64,000 bases of DNA from the NCBI RefSeq assembly GCF_923077115.1, contig NZ_CAKLPX010000001.1:930001-994000 (forward strand), in the 5' to 3' direction. This DNA is from Sinobacterium norvegicum (lineage in GTDB: Bacteria; Pseudomonadota; Gammaproteobacteria; Pseudomonadales; Sinobacteriaceae). This document shows positions 8,584 to 16,318 of this stretch, piece by piece (positions within the stretch are counted from its first letter, which is position 1; every line of letters begins with the position of its first letter). The translations under genes and the position numbers were made by a program. A model generated the notes under the pieces. The model was not told the origin of the DNA, did not search any database, and saw nothing but the letters and a program-made list of their open reading frames with translations.

Positions 8584-10014
8584 ATGACCCAACTTAGCTC
8601 TCGATTCCTCAGTGTAATCTTTATTATTCTCCTGCCATTAGATGCCCTAGCGCAGGGCAGCTATCGCAACCTTGACCCTGAAGACCGCAGCGGTGAGCTC
8701 TCTCTGGGCTTTAGCTTACGACCCCAAACATCACCCTATCTAGGTGAAGACTATCGCCGCGACTGGCAACCCATGTTCATCTATACCGGCGAAACTTTTT
8801 TCTTCAACACCAATGAGGCCGGCTGGCATTTAATCGATAACGATGACTGGCAGCTTGATCTCTACGCCGGCTATTTTTATGGCGGCTATAACGAGCACAG
8901 CATATTTTGGAGCGAGACCGGACGTGACGACGACGATGCTCTCGATGGCATGAGCCGAAGAGATGCCTGGGAGTCGGGCTTTGCCCTCACCCGTAAAACC
9001 GATTATGGACGTTTTAAATTAGATCTCAACGCAGATATCAGTGGCGCCCACGAAGGCTATACAGCCTCTGCCGAGTGGTCAAAGGTGTTTCGCTTTAACC
9101 GCTGGCAGGTCGAACCATGGTTTGCCTATCAACTGTTTAATGATGACAAATCCAATTATTACTTTGGCGTAAGAGAGGATGAGGCAACCGATACCCGTAA
9201 TGCCTACAAAATTGATGAGGCAACCGATAACTGGGAGATCGGCACCGCCTTCCGCTACCAAGCTGCTCAACACCATTATTTCGGACTAAACCTCTATTAC
9301 ACCATCTATGACAATAAAATCCTCGACAGCCCGATTGTAGAAGAGTCCACCATATTGACGGCTAATATAAACTACCGCTACGAATTTAACGACCTCTCCA
9401 ACCCTGGACCCGATGGCGATGTTTACAACTTTTTCTTCAACAACCCCAACCCCTGGTCTATGCGTGTTGCATACGGATATACCACCGACAGCTCCTTTAT
9501 GGATATTGTCCGCGGCGAATTCGAACGTAACGATGATGGTACCAGTATGGGCAGTGTTTTCCTAAGCCGGCAGCTCACCGAACGCTTCATGTGGCTGCCG
9601 ATAGAGGGCTGGGCTCAAGCCGGTGTCGCACGGCGATTTGAAAATGATATTCAGGGCGATTTTAATGAATACGTCTTTGCCTTTAAGGCCTACTTCACTA
9701 AGTTCCCCTGGTCAAATACTGTAAAAACACGATTTGGCTTTGCTGAAGGGCTTTCATACGCGACCAAAGTCCCCGCAGTTGAACAACGACGCAATGATGA
9801 CAGAGACAGAAACACCAGCCACTTATTAAACTATTTGGATTACAGCTGGGATGTCAGCATCGGTGATATTTTTCGACAAAAAGATCTAAAGGATTGTTTT
9901 TTTGGTTTCTCGATACACCATCGCTCTGGCATTTTCGCCAGCTCTGACCTCTATGGTAATGTCAACGGCGGCTCGAACGTTAACACTCTGTATGTCGAAT
10001 GCATCAGAAGCTAA
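8584..10014 (+). CDS. MipA/OmpV-like outer-membrane protein with a second C-terminal barrel-like domain
   Basis: A 476-residue exported protein with a signal peptide (residues 1-23, ending LDALAQG). Residues about 33-262 show MipA/OmpV traits: alternating aromatic strands, FIYTGETFFF, and the closing ILTANINYRYEF. The remaining roughly 210 residues form another set of amphipathic strands that start after a Gly/Pro/Asp linker near 268. They end in HHRSG (445-449) and YVEC. The second part loosely resembles PagL-type lipid A deacylases, which use a His-X-Ser motif, but I cannot find the matching acid. MipA proteins are usually about 250 residues, so this is about twice family length. The start ATG overlaps a six-codon upstream frame in the ATGA style. 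Outer-membrane location is inferred. Confidence 0.82.
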   Translation: MTQLSSRFLSVIFIILLPLDALAQGSYRNLDPEDRSGELSLGFSLRPQTSPYLGEDYRRDWQPMFIYTGETFFFNTNEAGWHLIDNDDWQLDLYAGYFYGGYNEHSIFWSETGRDDDDALDGMSRRDAWESGFALTRKTDYGRFKLDLNADISGAHEGYTASAEWSKVFRFNRWQVEPWFAYQLFNDDKSNYYFGVREDEATDTRNAYKIDEATDNWEIGTAFRYQAAQHHYFGLNLYYTIYDNKILDSPIVEESTILTANINYRYEFNDLSNPGPDGDVYNFFFNNPNPWSMRVAYGYTTDSSFMDIVRGEFERNDDGTSMGSVFLSRQLTERFMWLPIEGWAQAGVARRFENDIQGDFNEYVFAFKAYFTKFPWSNTVKTRFGFAEGLSYATKVPAVEQRRNDDRDRNTSHLLNYLDYSWDVSIGDIFRQKDLKDCFFGFSIHHRSGIFASSDLYGNVNGGSNVNTLYVECIRS

Positions 10015-10019
10015 TGATT

Positions 10020-10050
10020 ACAGGGCGTCTATTGCGGTCGCCCTGTACTT
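10020..10050 (+). terminator. Rho-independent terminator after the MipA-like gene
   Basis: An 8-bp perfect stem (ACAGGGCG 10020-10027, CGCCCTGT 10039-10046) with an 11-nt loop, followed by ACTTTT. It starts 5 nt after the stop codon. The T run is short, so termination may be partial. Confidence 0.6.
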
Positions 10051-10057
10051 TTCAGCA

Positions 10058-10216
10058 TTAGCGGACAGTCTGTGAACCGGAGGCAATAGAGGGCTTGACT
10101 GACTTGGCCTTAACCTCAATTTGACGCTTACAATGCCAAGCATATCGACCACATGGGCTTGTTGCATAATTAGGGCTGCCATCACTGCTCAAATTTAGCG
10201 TCAACTGCATTTTCAT
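10058..10216 (-). CDS. Small 52-residue cysteine-containing protein
   Basis: A short frame of 52 codons read from the minus strand: ATG at 10216 and TAA at 10060-10058. The start has a good ribosome site, GGAG about 6 nt upstream in GTTGGAGATAAAAATG-like context. A second in-frame ATG follows two codons later. The product begins MKMQLTLNLSSDGSP and has two cysteines flanking a short basic-aromatic stretch (CGRYAWHC, residues 22-29), then a Lys/Ser-rich tail. No signal peptide or membrane helix is visible. It faces the MipA-like gene tail to tail across the terminator hairpin. I do not recognise it. The ribosome site and the cysteine pair are the reasons to call it real. Confidence 0.5.
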   Translation of the reverse strand: MKMQLTLNLSSDGSPNYATSPCGRYAWHCKRQIEVKAKSVKPSIASGSQTVR

Positions 10217-10582
10217 TTTTTATCTCCAACACCGCTATCGGTAAAGTCTAGTAAGACCAAACAATCATCGTTTGCTTGAGATAAAAGTTACTGCAAGTAA
10301 GTCATAAATAAAAATTTAAAATATTTATAAAATCATCACCAGAAAAAATGATGATTAAAAACAGTAAGATATAGCACAACCTTTGTTTAACCCCTCAACA
10401 AAAGTTGACAAAATCACCTATTTCCAATGATATAGTTGAGCCCCAAAAGACTAAAACAGCCTGTTCACCCCGCTATATCCACCACAAACAGCGCACCAAT
10501 ATCTGGCACAAAAAACGCGGGCGCCAAGTTTTGGCACACATCGCCTCATCATCTTAAGGCCACTAAGCGCCGCCACAACCCA
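10217..10582. other. AT-rich intergenic stretch with a possible promoter
   Basis: No convincing gene lies here. The part from 10300 to 10400 is very AT-rich. TTGACA (10405-10410) and TATAGT (10431-10436) resemble sigma-70 elements, but the 20-bp spacer is too long for a strong promoter. The only plus-strand frame downstream starts with TTG and runs antisense into the next gene. The AT-rich part could hold the promoter of the small gene at 10058-10216, which is transcribed leftwards. Confidence 0.5.
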
Positions 10583-10960
10583 TCAACTAACAACAGGGCG
10601 ACCACGATACATTTTCTGTCTTCTCTGGGGCAGGCTCTCGGACAGCTGACCGGTACGTTCAGAAATTGATAAAGCGCCCAACTCCTGCTTGGACTGTTTC
10701 ACCACACTTTGCCCCCGATAAGTGCCCGTCTTAGCCAGTTCTTCTTGGTCGAAGCTCACCCCGCGCATTTCCTCGATGTCAGCAACAATGGCCACGGTTT
10801 TCTCATCCACAGTAGTGTTCTTCACTCGCGTCAGTTGCTCAGCCAACTCATCGTCTTTAAACCGTAAGGTAAAACCAAACTCTGCTTTAACCCGCTTCCT
10901 CAACTGCTGCAATAAGTGCATTGCATTGGGTTTGAAAACCCAATTCGTTGCCAGCGTCAT
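10583..10960 (-). CDS. Hypothetical protein, 125 residues
   Basis: I do not recognise this protein. It is soluble, charged and predicted largely helical in its first 80 residues (LLQQLRKRVKAEFG, then DELAEQLTRVKN). A basic, Gln/Arg-rich tail follows (SLPQRRQKMYRGRPVVS). There are no cysteines, signal peptide or membrane segments. The ATG has AGGAG 7 nt upstream, which supports translation. It stands alone between two oppositely placed intergenic regions. The basic C-terminus could suit nucleic-acid or membrane-surface binding, but that is speculation. Confidence 0.7.
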   Translation of the reverse strand: MTLATNWVFKPNAMHLLQQLRKRVKAEFGFTLRFKDDELAEQLTRVKNTTVDEKTVAIVADIEEMRGVSFDQEELAKTGTYRGQSVVKQSKQELGALSISERTGQLSESLPQRRQKMYRGRPVVS

Positions 10961-11066
10961 AGCCTATCTCCTATTATCGACGAATGTAAAAAATCATTCT
11001 TATAATAATCACTTAGGCAATTTGCAGGCCAACAACAGCACTGAAAAAATTCATTTTTATCAGGCA

Positions 11067-11097
11067 TAAAAAAAGGCAGCCTAGGCTGCCTTTTTTA
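11067..11097. terminator. Bidirectional rho-independent terminator
   Basis: A perfect 7-bp stem (GGCAGCC 11075-11081, GGCTGCC 11084-11090) flanked by eight A on the left and six T on the right. It lies 12 nt beyond the stop of the Yip1-family gene on the minus strand and fits termination of that gene. Confidence 0.85.
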
Positions 11098-11108
11098 TCC
11101 ACCGTGTT

Positions 11109-11720
11109 TTATATAGCAACGTACTCTGGGCCTACACCCGCAGACCATACAATCACCGTGGCAACGCGAAGCGTCACCAGCATCACCAACGCCACCGTAA
11201 TCACCGAGGATGAATACATAAAAGCCCTCTCCTCGGGGATGTTCATCAATATGGGCATGCCTCGGTAAATCAAGAACACCGAATAGGCACCAGCCACCAG
11301 CATTGCCGCGGCATTAAACCAGATAGAGGGAAATGCACCAGCGGCACCAGCCAGCATGATGGGCGTGGTGCTGTACACAGACAGCGCCATGCCGTGATGG
11401 CTGTTAATTTTTTCATCCGAATAAGTTTCAGCCATCCAGTTAATAAACATGCCAAAAACCCAGATACCGACGAGCGCCGCACCATAACTTAATACGCAAA
11501 GCACCATAGCGCTTTCACTCGACAGGCGAATAACTTCACCGCCTTCCGTCGCCGTCCAACCAACCTGACTAACGCCGTAGTAAAAACAAATGGTGGGAAT
11601 GAGTACCAACAGCGGTACATGGGTTAAAAACTCGGCAAGCATTGAACGATCCTGCTTTCGTATTGCTGCCCACTCTTTATCAGGGTTGGTGAAAATACCA
11701 ATTGTGTGATCCAAAATCAT
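11109..11720 (-). CDS. Yip1-family inner-membrane protein
   Basis: A 203-residue membrane protein of the Yip1 (YIP1/DUF1282-type) family. The N-terminal signature is soluble (IGIFTNPDKEWAAIRKQ), followed by about five hydrophobic helices (roughly residues 30-50, 68-90, 110-135, 138-158 and 170-193). The ATG at 11720 has GGAGGT 5 nt upstream. Bacterial members are small polytopic proteins without a settled function. It is followed by a strong terminator and preceded by a long non-coding stretch, so it is probably monocistronic. Confidence 0.88.
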   Translation of the reverse strand: MILDHTIGIFTNPDKEWAAIRKQDRSMLAEFLTHVPLLVLIPTICFYYGVSQVGWTATEGGEVIRLSSESAMVLCVLSYGAALVGIWVFGMFINWMAETYSDEKINSHHGMALSVYSTTPIMLAGAAGAFPSIWFNAAAMLVAGAYSVFLIYRGMPILMNIPEERAFMYSSSVITVALVMLVTLRVATVIVWSAGVGPEYVAI

Positions 11721-12413
11721 AGCTGACCTCCAGTCTTATAATATGCTGGGTAATTGTTGGAATATCCGACCATCAAATTCAGGCGATAGCTAATCGCTTA
11801 AATACTGGATCCATCATTACCAATCTTTGTCGCTGCTTATTCCTTGGTTATACGCCGCAGATGACCTGCGATAACCCAAAAGCCATCGTGGCTATGGGAA
11901 CAAGAACCACCTCGAACAATGCTACTGATTGTAGTTGAGACTACAAATGGTGCGCTGTCACGAGATAACCTCTTACCTATAAATTACTCATGAATAAGGT
12001 CTTTTATCAACCTCTTTCTTATACGCAGAAAACAAGAGATTAGACTGCCAGAGCCTGAAAAATAAGCAAAAAGCTGTGATACCAAGGCTTTCAGAGCGGT
12101 TGCCACCGAATGAGACCATAAGCGCCGGAGGCTGTTATTCGCATTTATTCTAAAGATAGTCAGGACACCTCCGCCGTGGCGGGCTGAAGCCCGCCGAGTA
12201 TAATCCTCGAAATCAATTACCGTAGCACCTACATTAAATTTCTGTATAGAACAGATCTGCATATTTTCAGTGACGCTATAACCTGTATTATATGAGCACA
12301 ATCAAGCCTGTCTTGGCGTCACCGGCCCAACAGGCGAACACATAATAAGAACTGGCTCGGGCTACTGTTTTAACTAGCGATAGACCGGCAGCAACAGCAA
12401 GTTGGAGATTGAC
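11721..12413. other. 0.7-kb non-coding stretch between the Yip1 and P450 genes
   Basis: No gene with a credible start is seen. It contains a 7-bp inverted repeat (TTGTAGT 11929-11935, ACTACAA 11940-11946, loop TGAG) and the REP-like palindrome at 12178-12195. The promoters of the divergent Yip1 and P450 genes must lie here. A 105-codon minus-strand frame (11984-12301) has only a TTG start and no ribosome site. The low coding density suggests relic or repeat-derived DNA. Confidence 0.5.
12178..12195. repeat. REP-like GC palindrome
   Basis: An 8-bp perfect inverted repeat, GGCGGGCT and AGCCCGCC, with a two-base centre. It sits in otherwise AT-balanced non-coding DNA and has the form of repetitive extragenic palindromes. 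No second copy was noticed in the window, so its repetitive nature is inferred from form alone. Confidence 0.45.
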
Positions 12414-13652
12414 ATGACGGCGCAAGAAACATTGCCTCCTATCGAGCAGGTATATAACCCCACCTCAAAAGAATACTGTGAGAACCCAGTACCGCAGTGC
12501 CTGGCTCTGGGTAACAGAGGCCCGTTAGTTTGGTATGAGCCTTGGCAGGCTTGGATTATGACCCAAATGCCTGACATCATGGCCTGCTGGAAGCAGGAAT
12601 ACCTGTCCTCCGATTTCTACGACTGGGAATTTGCCCCCGCCCGCCCGGCAGAAGAGTCCTGGGGGAATTTTGAGCGCGCTCTTATTGGCCACAGCCTGGT
12701 TGCCGACCACGACCACCATCGCCTGGTACGACGCGTTACCGCACCCGCCTTCTCGCGCAATGTTGTCGATGAGATACAACGTCGTATTGAGCCGGATATC
12801 CAAAAGTTATTTGATGATCTTGGTCAACCTGAAAGCTTCGATTATATCGAAGAAGTCGCCCAGCACATCCCCTTCATCTCGATTACTCGCATGGTCGGCA
12901 TCCCCGAAAAATATTGGGAGGCCATCAAACCGGTTATCATGAATTTCACCGAGACCTGGAACCCAACGATTTCCGAAGAACGCCGTAACGCCGCCGTTGA
13001 ACAGAGCAACCAGGCAATTGAGATACTCAAAACCATCATCGATGAACGTCGCAGCCAACCGGCAGAAAACGATTTTCTCAGTGTGCTACTGAAGATTGAA
13101 GAAGAGAACGATAAATTTGACGAATGGGATATTATCACGCTGATTCTTGCCTTGATTGGAGCCGGCGCAGATACCACCTTGGTCGGTCAACAGTGGACTA
13201 TTTATTCGCTGCTGAAGCACAAAGATCAAATTGAAACGGCATTAGCCACCCCCGATGCCTTTGCCAATACCTTCAGTGAAGTCAGCCGTTGGGGCGTGAT
13301 TTCCAAGATGGGGTTTGCCCGTTATGCACCTGAGACAATGGAAATTTTGGGGCAGCAAGTGCGCAAGGGGCAGATGGTACTGATGATGCCCCACCTCGAC
13401 AGACACAACCCAGAGCTGTTCCCCGAACCGGAAAAATTCGACGTCACCCGTAAATTTGATCCCGACGTGCTATTCGGATACGGCCCCCGCTTCTGCGTCG
13501 GTGCCGCCCTCGCCAAGCGCCAACTCTATCTCACCGCTCAAGAGCTCCATAAGCGCTTCCCCAATGCTGAGCTAGCGTATGAGCCAGAGCGTGATGATAC
13601 CGACCATAATGCCATTGTTTTTAAGAAGCTGATGATCAAGACTAACTGCTAA
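12414..13652 (+). CDS. Cytochrome P450
   Basis: A soluble bacterial P450 (CYP) of 412 residues. The three defining motifs are present: the I-helix oxygen-activation motif (LIGAGADTT near 246-254), the K-helix ExxR (EVSR near 282-285) and the heme loop FGYGPRFCVG, whose thiolate ligand is about Cys361. I chose the ATG at 12414, with GGAG 6 nt upstream, over the TTG four codons earlier. No ferredoxin or reductase gene is adjacent, so electrons must come from partners elsewhere. The overall look (a long N-terminal TxxY-type region, then WxxxxxxDI) fits fatty-acid, terpene or steroid hydroxylases, but the substrate cannot be read from sequence. A terminator follows. Confidence 0.95.
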   Translation: MTAQETLPPIEQVYNPTSKEYCENPVPQCLALGNRGPLVWYEPWQAWIMTQMPDIMACWKQEYLSSDFYDWEFAPARPAEESWGNFERALIGHSLVADHDHHRLVRRVTAPAFSRNVVDEIQRRIEPDIQKLFDDLGQPESFDYIEEVAQHIPFISITRMVGIPEKYWEAIKPVIMNFTETWNPTISEERRNAAVEQSNQAIEILKTIIDERRSQPAENDFLSVLLKIEEENDKFDEWDIITLILALIGAGADTTLVGQQWTIYSLLKHKDQIETALATPDAFANTFSEVSRWGVISKMGFARYAPETMEILGQQVRKGQMVLMMPHLDRHNPELFPEPEKFDVTRKFDPDVLFGYGPRFCVGAALAKRQLYLTAQELHKRFPNAELAYEPERDDTDHNAIVFKKLMIKTNC

Positions 13653-13673
13653 TAATCATTCAACGATCAAAAG

Positions 13674-13697
13674 ACCGGCTTCATGCCGGTTTTTTTA
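13674..13697 (+). terminator. Rho-independent terminator after the P450 gene
   Basis: A 6-bp GC-rich stem (ACCGGC, GCCGGT) with loop TTCAT, followed by seven T. It lies 22 nt past the P450 stop. Confidence 0.9.
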
Positions 13698-13728
13698 TTG
13701 TCGCTGAATACTCAAAAAACCTTTTAAC

Positions 13729-13785
13729 GTGTCGTGACACAAACCTGTTAGACTTAAGAATAAGCCTGAATAACACGGTATTCAG
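13729..13785. promoter_or_regulatory. Two inverted repeats upstream of the ABC exporter
   Basis: GTGTC-GT-GACAC (13729-13740) and CTGAAT-N8-ATTCAG (13766-13785) are perfect inverted repeats 37-56 nt or more upstream of the exporter start. They could be operators for a dimeric repressor. No regulator gene is adjacent. Confidence 0.35.
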
Positions 13786-13821
13786 TCAACACCTTACTCT
13801 AATGCTTCGTTGTTTTTTGCC

Positions 13822-15642
13822 ATGTTCAATTTTTTTGAAAAACTGATTAACCCGTTCCCCGCTGAGCACCCGACCGAGCCTCCCAAGGGGATGGTGGCTT
13901 TTTGCCGGCATTACAGTCGAGGCATGGAACCCTATCTGATTATCATGGCAGTGCTTACCGCCTTTACCGCCATCGGTGAGGCCATGTTATACGGTATTCT
14001 CGGCCAGTTGGTCGACTGGTTTAGCAGCCAAGATAAAGAAAACTTTATCGCCAACCAATGGCCACTACTGCTGACCATGGCCATTTTTGTCATGGTCGTC
14101 ATGCCTATTGCCGTCATATTAAAATCAATGATTGTCCATCAAACACTGCTGGGCAATTACCCTATGCGCATACGCTGGCAAGCGCACCGCTATATGCTGA
14201 ACCAGAGTTACAACTTCTTTCAACATGAATTTTCAGGCAGAATCGCCACCAAGGTCATGCAAACCGCCCTCGCCGTACGCGAGTCGGTGATGAAACTGCT
14301 CGATGTCATGCTATTTGCCATTATCTACTTAACCACCATGGTCATCTTGGTTGCCGCTGCCGACTGGCGACTCAGCATTCCGCTGCTTATCTGGCTGTTG
14401 GGCTATATCACCACGCTGCGTCATTTCTTACCCAAGTTGAAAGATATATCAACCACCCAGGCCGATGCTCGCTCGCTGATGACCGGCCGTATTGTCGACA
14501 GCTATACCAACATCCTCACCCTCAAGCTGTTTTCCCACCACCGCCGTGAGGCCGATTATGTGAAAGAAGGCATGAGGGGGTTTCTCGACACCGTCCACCC
14601 TCAAATGCGGCTGGTCACCAAGCTCAACGCCAGTGTTTGGATCCTCAATATGCTGTTAATTTCCTCAACCACGGCACTGGGTATCCATTTCTGGCTACAG
14701 GACCTGATCAGTGCCGGCGCCATTGCTATCGCGCTGAGCCTAGCGCTACGGCTGATGGGAATGTCAAACTGGATAATGTGGGAGGTGAGCAACTTATTCG
14801 AACAGATCGGCACCGTGCAAGACGGTATTAACACTTTGTCTCAGGGTAATGAAGTCAGCGATGCAGCCACTGCCAAAGCACTGAAGATCGACGCCGCGGC
14901 AATTGATTTCAATCGTGTTGATTTCGCCTATAACGAACAAAACATTGTCTTCAAGAGGCTTAACATAGCCATCGCTGGTGGAGAGAAAGTCGGTATTGTT
15001 GGGCGCTCCGGCGCGGGGAAATCCAGCCTGGTCAATCTGCTGCTACGGTTTTACGATATACATCAGGGCGAGATTTGTATCGATGGACAAAACATTGCCG
15101 AGGTACAACAGGAAAGCCTGCGCAGCCAGATCGCCATGGTCACCCAGGACACCTCACTGCTGCATCGTTCGGTGCGTGAAAACATATTATTCGGTCGCCC
15201 CTCTGCCAGCGAAGAAGAGATGATTGCCGCCGCCAAAAAAGCCGAGGCCCATGAGTTCATTCTCAGCCTCAGCGATAATGAAGGCCGTAGCGGCTATGAT
15301 GCACAGGTTGGCGAGCGGGGTGTTACCCTTTCTGGCGGCCAGCGCCAGCGCATTGCCATCGCCAGAGTATTGCTCAAAAACGCGCCCATTTTGATCTTGG
15401 ATGAAGCCACCTCGGCATTGGATTCCGAGGTTGAGAGCTTTATCCAGCACAACCTCAATCAGCTGATGGACGGGAAAACAGTGATTGCCATCGCGCATCG
15501 GCTCTCGACCATAGCCGCTATGGACCGACTCATTGTGTTCGATGATGGCGTGATTGTCGAACAGGGCAGCCACCAGGAGTTGATCGCACAACAGGGGATT
15601 TATGCCCAGCTGTGGGCCAAACAATCTGGTGGCTTTGTCTAG
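13822..15642 (+). CDS. ABC exporter, fused permease and ATPase
   Basis: A 606-residue half-transporter of the type-I exporter class that dimerises in the inner membrane. About six hydrophobic helices fill residues 30-310. The nucleotide-binding domain follows from about 350: Walker A GRSGAGKSS at 394-402, the Q-loop (VTQD), signature LSGGQRQR at 503-510, Walker B ILILDEATSAL near 524-534 and the switch His in AHRLST. I chose the ATG at 13822, since the TTG four codons upstream has no ribosome site; the ATG itself lacks a clear one too. Multidrug, lipid or peptide export are all possible. It stands alone, with a possible operator region upstream. Confidence 0.93.
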   Translation: MFNFFEKLINPFPAEHPTEPPKGMVAFCRHYSRGMEPYLIIMAVLTAFTAIGEAMLYGILGQLVDWFSSQDKENFIANQWPLLLTMAIFVMVVMPIAVILKSMIVHQTLLGNYPMRIRWQAHRYMLNQSYNFFQHEFSGRIATKVMQTALAVRESVMKLLDVMLFAIIYLTTMVILVAAADWRLSIPLLIWLLGYITTLRHFLPKLKDISTTQADARSLMTGRIVDSYTNILTLKLFSHHRREADYVKEGMRGFLDTVHPQMRLVTKLNASVWILNMLLISSTTALGIHFWLQDLISAGAIAIALSLALRLMGMSNWIMWEVSNLFEQIGTVQDGINTLSQGNEVSDAATAKALKIDAAAIDFNRVDFAYNEQNIVFKRLNIAIAGGEKVGIVGRSGAGKSSLVNLLLRFYDIHQGEICIDGQNIAEVQQESLRSQIAMVTQDTSLLHRSVRENILFGRPSASEEEMIAAAKKAEAHEFILSLSDNEGRSGYDAQVGERGVTLSGGQRQRIAIARVLLKNAPILILDEATSALDSEVESFIQHNLNQLMDGKTVIAIAHRLSTIAAMDRLIVFDDGVIVEQGSHQELIAQQGIYAQLWAKQSGGFV

Positions 15643-15688
15643 TTCTGTGACGGTGGTGTAATACAGAGAGCAGCCTCAGCCCTGCAAA

Positions 15689-15880
15689 CTAATCTGTCTT
15701 GTTAGACTTATCAGCTTTCTTCTTCAAAATGATAGCAACAACAACCACACTGCCGATGGCAGCAACGGTCAGCCAATGGATAGGGTTTGAAAGCCAGTGA
15801 CTGTGGTCGTGTCCGGGGTGAGCAAGTGCCAGCTGCGGCAAAGAAAATAGCGCCGCGGTGGCAGCAATCAATTTATTCAT
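15689..15880 (-). CDS. Small exported/membrane protein with a His-rich loop
   Basis: A 63-residue protein with a signal-like N-terminus (residues 1-20, ending LALA). A short histidine-rich segment follows (HPGHDHSHW, residues 21-29), then one transmembrane helix (about 38-52) and a Lys/Asp tail (KKKADKSNKTD). The histidines after a possible cleavage site could bind a transition metal, as seen in other small HPGHDH-bearing proteins. It is convergent with the ABC exporter and divergent from pntAA. I do not know its function. The clear signal peptide and stop-transfer layout support a real gene. Confidence 0.7.
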   Translation of the reverse strand: MNKLIAATAALFSLPQLALAHPGHDHSHWLSNPIHWLTVAAIGSVVVVAIILKKKADKSNKTD

Positions 15881-16318
15881 TATGTCGTCCTAAATATGAA
15901 ACCAGCGACCAAACTAAAACCAGTCGTTAGCCTCTTCTATATGTAAGTGATAAAACTTGGCAATAAAGCCGTGCTGAAATATACCATATTGCAGATTAAA
16001 TGGCGCAAATGCTCTAAAACCAGCCAATATGCTAACTACAAAAAAACTAATTTCATCTTTATTTCACTCTCCCGGGTATTTTTTGACAGCTGTAAAGCAC
16101 TTTCAGCCCCCTCTATCTCAAGCGCTGAGAGGCAAATGCGATAAAGCAGGCTCGTTGTAGTTTTTTTACAAGCGAAATAACTGGCAAAACCCCCTTAGCG
16201 AGCTACCCCTTTTTGGGTATTCTAGGCGTCGATTAAAAAAATATAAGGCTTATAAAAAGTCAGTTTTTAACTGGGAAACACCGATTTTCGTTCGTTAAAC
16301 ACAATTAGGGCAGCACCA
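15881..16318. other. Intergenic region upstream of the transhydrogenase operon
   Basis: No convincing gene is seen. Two structures stand out: a 15-bp inverted repeat TCTCA-N5-TGAGA (16116-16130) and a hairpin TACCC-N6-GGGTA at 16204-16219. TTGACA occurs at 16083-16088, but no -10 lies at proper spacing. The pntAA ribosome site (AGGG about 8 nt before the ATG) is at the right edge. The long leader may carry control elements for pnt. Confidence 0.45.

Noticed and set aside
8567..8587. Six-codon upstream frame (MTTTHL) whose stop overlaps the MipA-like start
   Set aside because: The overlap is neat, but no ribosome site precedes it and the codons suggest no sensing function. It is probably chance.
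10436..10669. 77-codon plus-strand frame after a TTGACA/TATAGT pair
   Set aside because: It starts with TTG at the presumed -10 itself and overlaps the better supported minus-strand gene at 10583-10960.
11984..12301. 105-codon minus-strand frame in the P450 upstream region
   Set aside because: The start is TTG without a ribosome site, composition is unlike neighbouring genes, and it crosses the REP-like palindrome.
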